Below are positions 8,183 to 17,349 of a stretch of DNA of 62,826 nucleotides, piece by piece (positions within the stretch are counted from its first letter, which is position 1; each line of letters begins with the position of its first letter). Both the position numbers and the translations under genes were made by a program. The notes under the pieces were generated by a model, which saw nothing but the letters and a program-made list of their open reading frames with translations, searched no databases and was not told the origin of the DNA. Source of the DNA: Acetivibrio alkalicellulosi (GTDB lineage Bacteria; Bacillota; Clostridia; Acetivibrionales; Acetivibrionaceae); assembly GCA_008125075.1 (NCBI GenBank), contig VLTH01000002.1, positions 1,108,849-1,171,674 on the forward strand, given 5' to 3'.

Positions 8183-10441
8183 TTAATAATGTGGCAGCGA
8201 AGTAATTATATCTAGAAGATACCTTCTTAGTATAATACAATCTGTTGAATCAATTTTTCCGTCTAAATTCAAATCTGCAACAGCATAAATATCTTCTACA
8301 GGTATACTGCTTATACCTAATACATACCTTCTTAAAAGAACATAATCTGTTGAATCAATTCTATTGTCACCATTTATATCACCAAGCATAACTGTTGGAT
8401 TTGTTGGAGTTGATGACTTTTGCCTGAAAACAGCAGTAATGCTCATATTATTTTGAGGGTTAAAAGTGATTGTTTCAGATTGTTGGGATACTCCAGTTAA
8501 TCCTTCCCATCTTTCAAACTCATAACCTTCTTTTGGTATTGCAGTGATAGTAATTGGAACACCATCAAAGTAAACTCCACTCCATCGACTTGGATTTGTA
8601 ACACCAGGAGTACTTTCATTAATATCCACTGAGTTTACTCTTACAAAACCTCTTAAACTATCAGTGTTTATATTTATAGTTGCCTCTCCTCTTACATCAC
8701 TTCTAAAATTACTTTGTATATGCTGCCTAACATATGGCCCACGGTTATTAGCAAAGTTTTTTAACACGTTCACATTCTCTTGCCAATTTTGAATCCTATG
8801 ATTCCATCTGTTATTGTGTTCAGGAATTGCACTTGCTATGTTTCCACTTAACTGATCAATGACACTATTTACTCTATCAGGAGTAAAAGCTGTGTTTAAG
8901 TGATCAGATAGACGGTTTATAAACTCTCTTCTAAACTCATCATTTTCTAGTAGAGAACTAAAAAGAACTACTGCCTCTGGATAGTTGGCTGTTAAAAATC
9001 CCTGTGATGCCACAGAAGCATGGCGAATAGTATCATTATCTACCTGCCCACCGTAATCAAGACCAAAACCAAAATCAGTATCTTTCATTGCAAATCTCCA
9101 TCTGCCATCTAAACCATATGGAGCATCTGGCTCATACGAACCACTATCAGTTTTATACTTCCATATAAGCTTATTATTTCCTGGCCAGTCTGTATTGGCA
9201 AAATATATATTTGAAGCATAGAAATCTATAAATGAATCAATATCTATCCTTGTTTTAATAGTATCATATATATCTTGTCTTCTCATATCATTGCTTCTTA
9301 CATAATTTAATACATTGTTTCTATAATCCTGTAGATCCTGCTCAGTTCCCTCATCAATATCGATTTCCTGAGTTATTTTAACATCAAGCATGGCAACTCT
9401 TTCATTATCCGCATCAGGATAATGGGACTGTACATATCTTCCATCAAAACGTTCTCTTACATTATGTATTCCCCAAAACTCACCATTAATAAAAACTACA
9501 GTTTGACGAAATGCCTGAATATCATGAGACATATGAGTAACAAGACTTTGCATCATTCCATCCCTCATCATAGTCTCCATCCAATCATTCCCTGAGTTTC
9601 TAAGTATAAGTCTCTTGAATCTGCTCATTTCTTCCCCTGATCCTCTTTGCTCATACCCAGGAAACATATTGTAATTAAACCAGTGTTGATCATCATAATC
9701 CCTCCTGGCATATAGGCGAAGTGATTTTTGTTGAAAATTCCTTGTAAAGCCACCATGTATTCTCACACCAGCATTTTGAGCAAATCCAAGTCTTCCATCA
9801 GCCTCATAAAACTCTATATGTATTGGCCTTTCCCAATCTCTACCCCTATTTTCAAAATTGTTCCCCATAAAAAGCCCTGTATTAGGATGGAAAAAACTAT
9901 CCTGATCTGTAGTAATAGAAATAACCGGAATACCATACCTGTTACTCATATTTGAATCTACAAAATATGTATGAGTAATTACCTTGCTTCTTGTTCCATT
10001 AGACGATACCGCCATTGCTCTTATAGGAGTTCCTTTAAACACCTGTCCTACAGGCTCTCTCCAAGGATTAGGGTTAAATGGATCCTCGAATCCCCATCCT
10101 GGATTAAAACCTCCCCCACCAAAATTTGGTCTTGGTGGTTCATACCTGATCATCGAAATCACATTGGGATCTTGTGTTCTATTTCTGATTTGAATACCAG
10201 TTGTATACTCATAAGTTCCCTGGACTCCTGGTGAAGGCTCGGAGCCATCAGTAGTATAATAAATTCTTGCAGTTGAATCACTTGCACTTAGGTAAAGTTC
10301 AAATGGCTGTGTGTAAAAGCCTCCCTGTTGAGAGAATGTTATCTCATCCACTTGAGCATAAACTTTTATATCTAGCATATACCCCATTATTGATATTAAA
10401 AGCATAGTCGAAATAACTATACTTGAAACTATTTTTTTCAC
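8183..10441 (-). CDS. Secreted CotH-family kinase with dockerin (copy 1)
   Basis: A 752-residue exported protein. A signal peptide (about 1-30) is followed by a chitobiase-C-terminal/FN3-like segment (VTFSQQGG-type start, YYTTDGSEP). The CotH domain (about 190-560) comes next, with SLRLYARRDYD, KRLILRNSGNDW, RDGMMQSL, WGIHNVRERFD and AMKDTDFGFG near residue 455. The last matches the metal-binding D.DFG-like motif of CotH protein kinases. A beta-repeat ITAIPKEGYEFERWEG (InlB/Flg_new-like) follows, and a type I dockerin from about 690 has two IDSTD...LLRRY repeats. CotH of Bacillus phosphorylates spore-coat proteins; here the dockerin suggests action on cellulosomal or surface proteins. The GTG start has GGAGG 7 nt upstream. 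The gene is closely similar along its whole length to the gene at 12850-15027, so it is a duplication. Inverted R1 repeats flank it. Confidence 0.93.
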   Translation of the reverse strand: MKKIVSSIVISTMLLISIMGYMLDIKVYAQVDEITFSQQGGFYTQPFELYLSASDSTARIYYTTDGSEPSPGVQGTYEYTTGIQIRNRTQDPNVISMIRYEPPRPNFGGGGFNPGWGFEDPFNPNPWREPVGQVFKGTPIRAMAVSSNGTRSKVITHTYFVDSNMSNRYGIPVISITTDQDSFFHPNTGLFMGNNFENRGRDWERPIHIEFYEADGRLGFAQNAGVRIHGGFTRNFQQKSLRLYARRDYDDQHWFNYNMFPGYEQRGSGEEMSRFKRLILRNSGNDWMETMMRDGMMQSLVTHMSHDIQAFRQTVVFINGEFWGIHNVRERFDGRYVQSHYPDADNERVAMLDVKITQEIDIDEGTEQDLQDYRNNVLNYVRSNDMRRQDIYDTIKTRIDIDSFIDFYASNIYFANTDWPGNNKLIWKYKTDSGSYEPDAPYGLDGRWRFAMKDTDFGFGLDYGGQVDNDTIRHASVASQGFLTANYPEAVVLFSSLLENDEFRREFINRLSDHLNTAFTPDRVNSVIDQLSGNIASAIPEHNNRWNHRIQNWQENVNVLKNFANNRGPYVRQHIQSNFRSDVRGEATININTDSLRGFVRVNSVDINESTPGVTNPSRWSGVYFDGVPITITAIPKEGYEFERWEGLTGVSQQSETITFNPQNNMSITAVFRQKSSTPTNPTVMLGDINGDNRIDSTDYVLLRRYVLGISSIPVEDIYAVADLNLDGKIDSTDCIILRRYLLDIITSLPHY

Positions 10442-10662
10442 GCTAAAACCTCCTTAAAAACTTAGTAAATATCGAAATGATCTAATAAAAATGTTACATA
10501 AAAACATAGATATTCAAAACACTATTTCACAGAGTATAGCTTGGCAAAAAATAGTTTTATAACTATTTTCCTACAACAAAACACAACTATATAAATAATT
10601 GACATCTCAAGAAATTACAACAATGTACATTTCTACATTTATTCTTGATATTAATTTAACTA

Positions 10663-10804
10663 TTCTGAAAATAAACTTCAGAATAGACCCCTTTGATTTA
10701 ATGTGTGCCTTTTGTTTGCTTAGCAAACAGGCAAATGCTCAAAGACATTCATTCACATTATACTTTTCCTCCTTTGTAGGTGAGCTTTATGCTCATGAAT
10801 GTCT
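10663..10804 (-). repeat. Dispersed structured repeat R1, copy 2 (inverted relative to copy 1)
   Basis: It carries the same hairpin modules as copy 1, in reverse orientation, including the CTCACC...AAAAGTATAA insert. With copy 1 it brackets cotH copy 1 as an inverted pair. It reaches the stop codon of the DUF4956 gene, so it may also serve as that transcript's 3' end. The stretch 10442-10662 upstream of cotH is AT-rich, with a small AAAATAGTT/AACTATTTT hairpin near 10550. Confidence 0.7.
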
Positions 10805-11555
10805 AATAATCTGGGGTTTCTGCATTCATTGATAAAACAATATTTAAGTTGCCATTTCTACATCGAAGTTCATCTATAAACTCTTTTTCGTTTGCATCTT
10901 TTTTCATTGAAACTACATAAACAAGCTCGAAAAGTGTGCCTAAATCAGTTGTCCTGACTTTTTTTAATTCATATTTTGTTGTATGCATTAAAAAAACTTC
11001 ATCAAATACACCCTGATAGTCTAAGTCTTCTGGAATAACTATTTTTAATAACTTATTATATGCTTTTCTTGAGCCAAAATTAGTTACACTTAAAGCTGTC
11101 ATAAATCCACACAACATAATTGTAAACAGTGCAGAATATCCATATAGTCCCACTCCGCAAGCTAAACCTGCTGCCACTGTAAAAAACACATATGCAATAT
11201 CCTTAGGATCTCCTGGTGCACTTCTAAAACGAATAATAGAAAATACTCCTGCCAAACTAAATGCCCTTGCCACATTGCTTCCAACTAACAAAATGATTAT
11301 AGCTATAATAGATGGAATCATAATTAATGTTAGTGTAAAATTTTGAGAATAATGACCTCTCGCATGAGTCTTAATATATGTAAATGCAATTAAGAGCCCT
11401 AATGTAAACGCAGTTATAAGTGTCATTAGTGCAGTTCCAATAGATAATTGTACTTCTGCCCCATCTGTAGCTAAACCATTAAAAATTGATATTACTGCAC
11501 TGCTAAAGGATAAGCTGGACTCTGTAACTGTGGTATTAAAAATTGTTTCAAGCAC
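10803..11555 (-). CDS. DUF4956 family membrane protein
   Basis: A 250-residue integral membrane protein with about four hydrophobic helices between residues 20 and 135 (ALMTLITAFTLGLLIAFTYI, FTLTLIMIPSIIAIIILLV and a glycine-rich pair). The conserved loop FSIIRFRSAPGDPKDIAYVF is diagnostic of the family. A soluble C-terminal domain of about 100 residues follows. The GTG start lies inside the 3' end of the VTC gene (64-bp overlap), with GGAAGGGG upstream, so the two are translationally coupled. DUF4956, VTC and CotH genes are often neighbours in Firmicutes. The biochemical role of DUF4956 is unknown; a membrane partner or channel for the VTC enzyme is an inference. Confidence 0.9.
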   Translation of the reverse strand: MLETIFNTTVTESSLSFSSAVISIFNGLATDGAEVQLSIGTALMTLITAFTLGLLIAFTYIKTHARGHYSQNFTLTLIMIPSIIAIIILLVGSNVARAFSLAGVFSIIRFRSAPGDPKDIAYVFFTVAAGLACGVGLYGYSALFTIMLCGFMTALSVTNFGSRKAYNKLLKIVIPEDLDYQGVFDEVFLMHTTKYELKKVRTTDLGTLFELVYVVSMKKDANEKEFIDELRCRNGNLNIVLSMNAETPDY

Positions 11556-12289
11556 TCAATACTTTCCCCTTCCATAATGTTTTGACTTTTCATTTTTTTA
11601 TATTCAACACCATACTTTGAAAAACTAGTCTTGAAAAGTTTATAATCACTTAACATACGAGACAGCCATATAGGTATGCTCTTTTCTGCTTTAACCTCCA
11701 TAAGATAAACATCTTCAGGTAAGAGCTTTTCGCCATAATCTCCGTATTCAAGCCTCAGATCTTTTCTTCTTGTTCTTATATTGGTATCAAACGTTATTCT
11801 TAAGTCTCTATTATTTATTCCAAAGTATGCTTTTCTATCATATGCTATATAGATCTTTGGAACAAGGTTATAAAGCCTAAGAAAATAACTGATTTCATTT
11901 AATACCTGTTTGTTCATATAACTTTTAATCTCAGGTTTTTCACAGGTATATACATATTTATATGCTTCTTTTAGTGCTAGTTTTGTCCTCCTTTTATTTA
12001 CAATTCCATTAACTTTCTTTTTTATTTCTAAATATACTTTTTCCTCTAATGAAGGTATTCCATACCCTCTTAATCTAAGTTTTTCTTTATACTTAGGTTT
12101 TGATATTGATTTTCTAATAAGTTCATTATTCATTGTATCGTAATATATATTGCATATTGTGTAGTATGGATGTAATTTATTATACTCATCTAACTCCATG
12201 TATTGTTTGAGAATGTGTTGAATCTCCTCGTATACTTTAGCAGTTAATATGAACTTTTTCTCGTATCTGTTAAAAACCTCAATTGCCAT
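11492..12289 (-). CDS. VTC-domain protein (polyphosphate polymerase-like)
   Basis: A 265-residue cytosolic protein of the CYTH-like tunnel fold. Key segments are RYEKKF near the N-terminus, YYDTMNNELIR, KEKLRLRGYG, and YLEIKKKVNGIVNKRRT, rich in the Lys/Arg/Glu residues that line the triphosphate tunnel. The yeast VTC4 homologue makes polyphosphate from ATP; in bacteria this domain usually sits with DUF4956 and CotH genes. A good ribosome binding site (AAGGAGGTG) lies 12 nt before this ATG. An ATG 9 nt upstream in another frame would give a five-codon peptide that overlaps the start. The downstream gene overlaps it. Confidence 0.9.
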   Translation of the reverse strand: MAIEVFNRYEKKFILTAKVYEEIQHILKQYMELDEYNKLHPYYTICNIYYDTMNNELIRKSISKPKYKEKLRLRGYGIPSLEEKVYLEIKKKVNGIVNKRRTKLALKEAYKYVYTCEKPEIKSYMNKQVLNEISYFLRLYNLVPKIYIAYDRKAYFGINNRDLRITFDTNIRTRRKDLRLEYGDYGEKLLPEDVYLMEVKAEKSIPIWLSRMLSDYKLFKTSFSKYGVEYKKMKSQNIMEGESIECLKQFLIPQLQSPAYPLAVQ

Positions 12290-12651
12290 AGCTCATTATC
12301 ACCTCCTTAGTCATTAATTTATCTCGCTTACAATGATGCATTGACCACAAATCATCTCCTTTCACAAAACTTAAGGAACAAACGAAATAACAACCTGAGT
12401 ACTATTTAAAATACAAATAATTCAGGCTATTTTCATCATTCCTAAAACATAATATTAATTGCAAAAAATATGGTATTACATTTACATTATTTTTTACAAT
12501 CAATATTCCCTTATATATAGGGTTCGGAGCAAATTTTTTTTTTTGTCAAGCAATATAATACTTTTGTATTCTTTTTTAAAAATTTTTCATAAAAAGTGTA
12601 TTTTTTAAATAAGCATCTATAAGCAAAAAGTTTACACATAAGATTAAAAGC

Positions 12652-12694
12652 ATCGCAGCGAAAACTGCAATCAAAGTAGTAAGTACGCTGCGAT
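12652..12694. repeat. Dispersed repeat R3, copy 1
   Basis: ATCGCAGCG and CGCTGCGAT form a perfect 9-bp inverted repeat around a conserved CTGCAATCAAAGTAGTAAG core. Related copies lie at 35907-36018 and 49064-49177. The rest of 12290-12650 is AT-rich, and I see no gene in it. Confidence 0.7.
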
Positions 12695-12730
12695 AATGAG
12701 TTAAATAAATTTATATATTGTCCATATAAG

Positions 12731-12835
12731 GAATGCCTTAGAAATAACTTCATATTCTCAAGGACAAAATCCCCATGTTTTAACGGGTTTTGGACGATGA
12801 GAATTGGATGTTATTTCTTAGCCATTCCTAAGAAT
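12731..12835. repeat. Palindromic repeat R2-like, copy 1
   Basis: Terminal arms AGGAATGCCTTAGAAATAAC and its approximate complement ending CATTCCT enclose a second stem (TTCTCA...CAAAATCCC with GGGTTTTG...TGAGAA). The ends match those of R2 copies at 17350, 21017 and 49176; the interior differs. It sits immediately downstream of cotH copy 2 and may act as its transcript end. Confidence 0.65.
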
Positions 12836-12849
12836 GCCTTAATTTTTAT

Positions 12850-15027
12850 CTAGTACGGAAGAGAATCAATTATTTCAAGAAGATATCTTCTTAAAATAAC
12901 ACAATCTGTAGAATCAATTCTACCATCTAAATTAAGATCTGCAACAGCATACTTATCCTCAGAAGGTATATTTGAAATACCTAAAACATATCTTCTAAGC
13001 AATACATAGTCTGTAGAATCAATTCTATTATCACCATTTAGATCACCAATCATTACAGGAATTTTAGTTGAAGACTCTTTAAAAACAGCTCTTATATTCA
13101 TATTGTTTTGTGGATTAACTGTAACTGTGTCAGATTCGCTTACTATTCCTTCCCATCTTTCAAATTCATAGCCTTCCTTAGCCACTGCCGTGATTGTAAC
13201 AGGAACACCATTAAAGTATATCCCTGTCCACTCACTGGAATTTGTAATTCCAGGTGTATTTTCTATAATATCAATAGAGTTCACTCTTATAAAACCTTTT
13301 GAATTATCCGTACTAAAGTTAATAGATGATGTACCTGTAATACCATTATTTCTGAAGTTATTGATTATGTGCTGTCTAACATATGCTGGTCTGTTATTTG
13401 CAAAATGTTTCAGTATCTCAATTTCTTCATCCCAGTCTTCAATTCTGTTCCATCGTCTAACTTGTTCTGGAATTATATGAGCTATATTACCACTCATTTC
13501 ATTAATCATATTATTAACTCTATCTGGAATAAAAGCAGTATTTAGATGATCTGCATAACGATTAATAAACTCAGTTCTAAATTCATCATTTTGCAATAAT
13601 GTTTTAAATATAAATACTGCCCACGGGCGATTAGCAGAAAACCCTGTTCCATCAGTTGAAGCATATCTCAAAGTATCGTGATCTACTTGCCCTCCGTATG
13701 ATAATCCAAAACCAAAATCAGTGTCTTTTATTGCCCATCTCCATCTACCGTCTAATCCATAAGGAGCATCCTTATCATAAGAGCCATTACGTGTATTGTA
13801 TCTCCATACAACCACATTATTTGCAGGCCAATCTGTATTTGCAAAATAAATTTGAGAAATTTGATAATCAATAAAATTATCTATGTCCATTTTTGTTTTA
13901 ACATAATCATATGTACTTTGCTGTCTAATGTCATTTTGTCCAAGATAGTTTTTAAAATCCCTGTAATCCTGGGCATCTTGTTCTGTTCCTTCATCTATAT
14001 CAATAATTTCTGTTCTACCACCTGAAATATCTAAAACAGCCACCCTATCTCTGTCAAGATCATAGTGTGTTTGAAAGTATCTGTTATCATAACGTTCTCT
14101 TATATTATATATGCCCCAAAATTCTCCATTTAAAAACACTACAGATGGTCTAAAAGCCTGAGTATCAACTCTCATATGTGAAACCATTCCCTGCATAAGT
14201 CCATCTCTAAACATGGAAAATTGTATATCATTTCCAGAAGCTCTAAGTAATAATCTTTTAAATCTTGTAATATCTTCTCCTGTTCCCTTTCCTTTAAGAC
14301 CTGGGAATACATCATAATCAAACCAGTGCTTTTCATCATATTCTCTTCTAGCATACAATCGAAATGATTTCTGAGGGTATTTTCTAGACCATCCCCCATG
14401 TATTCTGATTCCAGCGTTCTGAGAAAACCCAAGGGTTCCATCTTCTTCAAAAAACTCAAGATGAATAGACCTTTCCCATTCCTCTCCTCTATTTTCATAA
14501 TTTTCATTTACATATATTCCTGTCTCAGCATCAAAGAAGCTATCTCTATTGCCTGTTATAGAAATTACCGGAAGTTGATATCTTTGGCTCATATTAGGAT
14601 TAACAAAATATGAGTGAGTAATAACATTGCTCATTGAACCATCTTGACCAACAGATACAGCCCTTATTGTTGTACATTTAAAAACTTCTCCATCTGGCTC
14701 TATCCAAGGATGCCACATATCCGACCAAATGTTTGATATCATTGAAAGTACATTTGGTTCGCTAGTTCTATCTCTTACTTGTATGCTTCCAGAATACTCA
14801 TAAGTACCTTGATTTCCTAGAACAGGTTCGGAGCCATCTGTTGTGTAAAGTATAACTGCATTAGAGTCGTTAGTGTGAAGATGCAAATCAAAAGGCTGGG
14901 AATAAAACCCTCCCTTATGTGAAAAAACAACTTCACTCTGTGCAGCAATTGCAATATTAAAAAAACACCCAATTGCTATCAGTTGAAATATGGTGTAAAC
15001 TACCACCCTTGATACCATTTTTTTCAA
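12850..15027 (-). CDS. Secreted CotH-family kinase with dockerin (copy 2)
   Basis: A 725-residue paralogue of the gene at 8183-10441 with the same plan: signal peptide (about 1-29), FN3-like segment with LYTTDGSEP, CotH domain with SFRLYARREYD, LLRASGND, RDGLMQGM, WGIYNIRERYDNRYF and AIKDTDFGFG, a KEGYEFERWEG repeat, and a type I dockerin with two IDSTD...LLRRY units. The TTG start has GGGAGG 8 nt upstream. It is the first gene of the minus-strand set cotH2 - VTC - DUF4956 - cotH1. A gap of about 560 bp full of repeats separates it from the VTC gene, so it is probably transcribed on its own. Its dockerin Ser-Thr pairs at the cohesin-facing positions are the same in both repeats, as in typical type I dockerins. 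Confidence 0.93.
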   Translation of the reverse strand: MKKMVSRVVVYTIFQLIAIGCFFNIAIAAQSEVVFSHKGGFYSQPFDLHLHTNDSNAVILYTTDGSEPVLGNQGTYEYSGSIQVRDRTSEPNVLSMISNIWSDMWHPWIEPDGEVFKCTTIRAVSVGQDGSMSNVITHSYFVNPNMSQRYQLPVISITGNRDSFFDAETGIYVNENYENRGEEWERSIHLEFFEEDGTLGFSQNAGIRIHGGWSRKYPQKSFRLYARREYDEKHWFDYDVFPGLKGKGTGEDITRFKRLLLRASGNDIQFSMFRDGLMQGMVSHMRVDTQAFRPSVVFLNGEFWGIYNIRERYDNRYFQTHYDLDRDRVAVLDISGGRTEIIDIDEGTEQDAQDYRDFKNYLGQNDIRQQSTYDYVKTKMDIDNFIDYQISQIYFANTDWPANNVVVWRYNTRNGSYDKDAPYGLDGRWRWAIKDTDFGFGLSYGGQVDHDTLRYASTDGTGFSANRPWAVFIFKTLLQNDEFRTEFINRYADHLNTAFIPDRVNNMINEMSGNIAHIIPEQVRRWNRIEDWDEEIEILKHFANNRPAYVRQHIINNFRNNGITGTSSINFSTDNSKGFIRVNSIDIIENTPGITNSSEWTGIYFNGVPVTITAVAKEGYEFERWEGIVSESDTVTVNPQNNMNIRAVFKESSTKIPVMIGDLNGDNRIDSTDYVLLRRYVLGISNIPSEDKYAVADLNLDGRIDSTDCVILRRYLLEIIDSLPY

Positions 15028-15280
15028 AACTAATACCTCCCTAAAATATAATTTATTTTAAGACAAAAGAAAAGAATATAGGGACACTAGTGTGAAAAAA
15101 AGACATCTATTTTGCTTGTTAACAAAAGACAAAATATTATAATAGTATGTTATTTCTTACATTTTAATTTAAAGATTATGCTAGTTGTACTTTTCTAATA
15201 TCCATAAAAACACTTTTACTACTGTATTTAAAAAATATTTTTAAAATAAGTAGAAGTAAGGTACAATATTTACTTTATAA

Positions 15281-15312
15281 TTCTATTATAATCATATTAC
15301 AATAGAATTATC
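15281..15312. repeat. Palindrome upstream of cotH copy 2
   Basis: TAATTCTATT and AATAGAATTA arms, with one or two mismatches in between, lie about 250 bp upstream of cotH copy 2. This could be an operator or a weak bidirectional barrier. Nothing else in 15028-15567 looks like a gene. Confidence 0.4.
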
Positions 15313-15567
15313 AACTCTTTAAGACCATTATATAAATTTATCTTATATTATTTTCTATTAAGATGGTGTGCTGTTTTTAGCTCTAGGCAAGATATATTCC
15401 TTATTTGAAGCTTCAATGTTAAGAACTCTATAATATTTTAATGCTGTACTTATTTCAATTCAAAGGCTGTTTTAATAGTAGAAGCGCATCCCAGACATTT
15501 CTTAGAATTGTAATCATTACCTTGTGCTGAAATTTTCCTTCTATAATGGTAGAATTCCAACTTTAAT

Positions 15568-15622
15568 CTTCAGGCGGAGTAGAGTCTCCACCTGAAGCCC
15601 CGACATTTAACTTTAGCTAACC
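15568..15622 (-). repeat. Hairpin repeat R4, copy 1 (3' of aroE)
   Basis: CTTCAGG-C-GGAG and CTCC-A-CCTGAAG form a strong stem, followed by a conserved tail CCCGACATTTAACTTTAGCT. An almost identical unit lies 3' of glnS at 40770-40829. It directly follows the aroE stop, so it probably marks the 3' end of that transcript, although there is no U-tract. Confidence 0.6.
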
Positions 15623-15627
15623 TCTGT

Positions 15628-16512
15628 TCACTTATCATTTAAAATTTGTTTAAATGAGTTATAAATTTCCTTAATATCATTCTCTGAAAACTTAACACCT
15701 GTCCATATTTCATATGCGTTTATACCTTGATAAAAAAGCATGCCCATACCATTTATTGTTTTACACCCTTTTTTCTTTGCATCTGATAAAAATTTAGTTT
15801 CAGTAGGGTTATAAACTACATCATAAACAATATGATTCTTGTTAAAAAAACTAGCTTTTATTGGTGTCTGTTTAATGTCTGGAGCCATTCCTACAGATGT
15901 AGTATTAATAATTATGTCACTTTCATCAAAAGCCATTTTAAAAGTTTTATCTTCAAAACTGTATACTTGAACAACCTCTTTTATGTTTTCATTAACAACT
16001 TCTGCAAGCTCTATTGATTTTTCCTTTGTTCTATTCACTAGATTAATTTGATCAACTCCTTCAGAGGCAATTTTGACTGCCATAGAACGAGCTACTCCTC
16101 CAGCACCAATAAGAACAACTTTTTTCCCTTTAAATCCTGTTTGGGTCTCTTCCTTAAAAGATCTTAAAAATCCTTCTGCATCTGTGTTATAACCATAGAG
16201 CCTTCCATCAATTTTTTTTACAGTGTTTACAGCTCCCATTAAAATAGCTTCAATAGTGTTGTCATCAATAAACTTCATTATATCTCTTTTATATGGTATA
16301 GTTACATTAAACCCCACAAAATCTAAAGACTTCAATGCCTTAACCACAACATCTAAATTCTGCTTTTCTACTTTTAAAGGAATATATATAAGATCTAAAC
16401 CTAAAAGTGAACTTAGAGAATTGTGTAGCTCAGGTGATATTGAATGTTCTACTGGGTCACCTATAAGTCCTAGTAATTTTGTCTTTCCTGTTACTCTGAC
16501 ATCAATATTCAT
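15628..16512 (-). CDS. aroE: Shikimate dehydrogenase
   Basis: A 294-residue cytosolic enzyme that reduces 3-dehydroshikimate to shikimate with NADPH in aromatic amino acid synthesis. The N-terminal shikimate-binding part has GDPVEHSISPELHN and NVTIPYK with catalytic Lys75; Asp111 lies in NTDAEGF. The NADP Rossmann motif GAGGVAR is at 136-142, and NTTSVGM follows. The length is normal. The start is supported by AAAGGAG. It sits 36 bp downstream of yqeG on the same strand, the same order as in Bacillus apart from the missing yqeH, so the two are an operon. Confidence 0.97.
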   Translation of the reverse strand: MNIDVRVTGKTKLLGLIGDPVEHSISPELHNSLSSLLGLDLIYIPLKVEKQNLDVVVKALKSLDFVGFNVTIPYKRDIMKFIDDNTIEAILMGAVNTVKKIDGRLYGYNTDAEGFLRSFKEETQTGFKGKKVVLIGAGGVARSMAVKIASEGVDQINLVNRTKEKSIELAEVVNENIKEVVQVYSFEDKTFKMAFDESDIIINTTSVGMAPDIKQTPIKASFFNKNHIVYDVVYNPTETKFLSDAKKKGCKTINGMGMLFYQGINAYEIWTGVKFSENDIKEIYNSFKQILNDK

Positions 16513-16548
16513 AATTTTCTCCTTTATAATATTTTAACCCTTCCTTAA

Positions 16549-17043
16549 TTATTTCTTTTTTGCATACTTAGCTAATACAAATCTCTCGGCTAATCTTTTT
16601 ACTTTTATCAGCAGGAATTCTTTTTTGTCAATGGGTTTTACTAAAACTGTAAACATATTGAGTTTGTTTCCTCCATATATATCGGTAAATATCTGATCTC
16701 CAATAACTGCAGTTTCTTCTGGCTTAATTTCCATAATTTCCAATGCTTTCATGAATGACTTTCTTCTTGGTTTAGATGCCCTAGGAATAGCATTTACACC
16801 TAAATTCTCATTAAATCTCACAACTCTCTTAATAGAAGCGTTAGAAACAATACATATCTTAAATCCCATTGATTTTACCTTTTCAATCCATTTAACTGTA
16901 TTATCATCAGCTTCTTTTATATAGTCAGGCACTAAAGTATTGTCTATATCAAGAATAAGGCCTTTTATGTTGTTGTTAACTAAGTAATCTAAATCGATTT
17001 TTTGAACATTATCCTCTATTAAATCAGGGTAAAATTTTTTCAT
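16549..17043 (-). CDS. yqeG: YqeG family HAD phosphatase
   Basis: A 164-residue cytosolic protein of the HAD IIIA class. Motif I is LDIDNTL (nucleophile Asp32, acid Asp34) and motif IV is VIGDQIFTDIYGGN. The conserved Ser/Thr and Lys motifs lie in CIVSNAS and the SKPRRKSF segment. YqeG proteins resemble mitochondrial phosphatidylglycerophosphate phosphatase, but the physiological substrate in clostridia is unproven. GGAGG precedes the ATG. It is the first gene of an operon with aroE. Confidence 0.93.
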   Translation of the reverse strand: MKKFYPDLIEDNVQKIDLDYLVNNNIKGLILDIDNTLVPDYIKEADDNTVKWIEKVKSMGFKICIVSNASIKRVVRFNENLGVNAIPRASKPRRKSFMKALEIMEIKPEETAVIGDQIFTDIYGGNKLNMFTVLVKPIDKKEFLLIKVKRLAERFVLAKYAKKK

Positions 17044-17117
17044 ATTTTTTCCTCCATAATTTTTATGTTATTTTGTGCAAACCAAACTATGAAAAATCCT
17101 ATGTTGGCGTCTAATAA

Positions 17118-17170
17118 ATCGTAATAAAAGCTTGAGGCATCGAGCCCCGACCCTTTTAAGTCTTTCACGA
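17118..17170. repeat. Short dispersed repeat R5, copy 1
   Basis: The segment with AGGCATCGAGCC and ACCCTTTTAAGTCTTTCAC matches 20103-20160 closely. In this copy the flanking arms do not pair. A third partial match (AGTAGAAGCGCA) is near 15478. Confidence 0.5.
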
Positions 17171-17349
17171 CCTTCCTAAGCCCTTTATTAAAAAACTTTT
17201 CTTGCAACAAGCACTATAAAAATATAATAGCAAACATTGCAGACATATAGCAACATATAATATACTATTTATAATACTTTTTTAATCTATTACTTAAAAG
17301 TACTGGATTTTTATATGAAAAAGTTGCATAATAGATATATATTGTTTTT

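Noticed and set aside
10599-10832. 77-codon plus-strand frame near the DUF4956 stop
   Set aside because: It coincides with structured repeat R1 copy 2 and lacks a start signal.
12511-12753. 80-codon minus-strand frame between the VTC and cotH genes
   Set aside because: It lies across dispersed repeat R3 and the start of an R2 repeat; the peptide reflects repeat DNA that occurs elsewhere without the frame.
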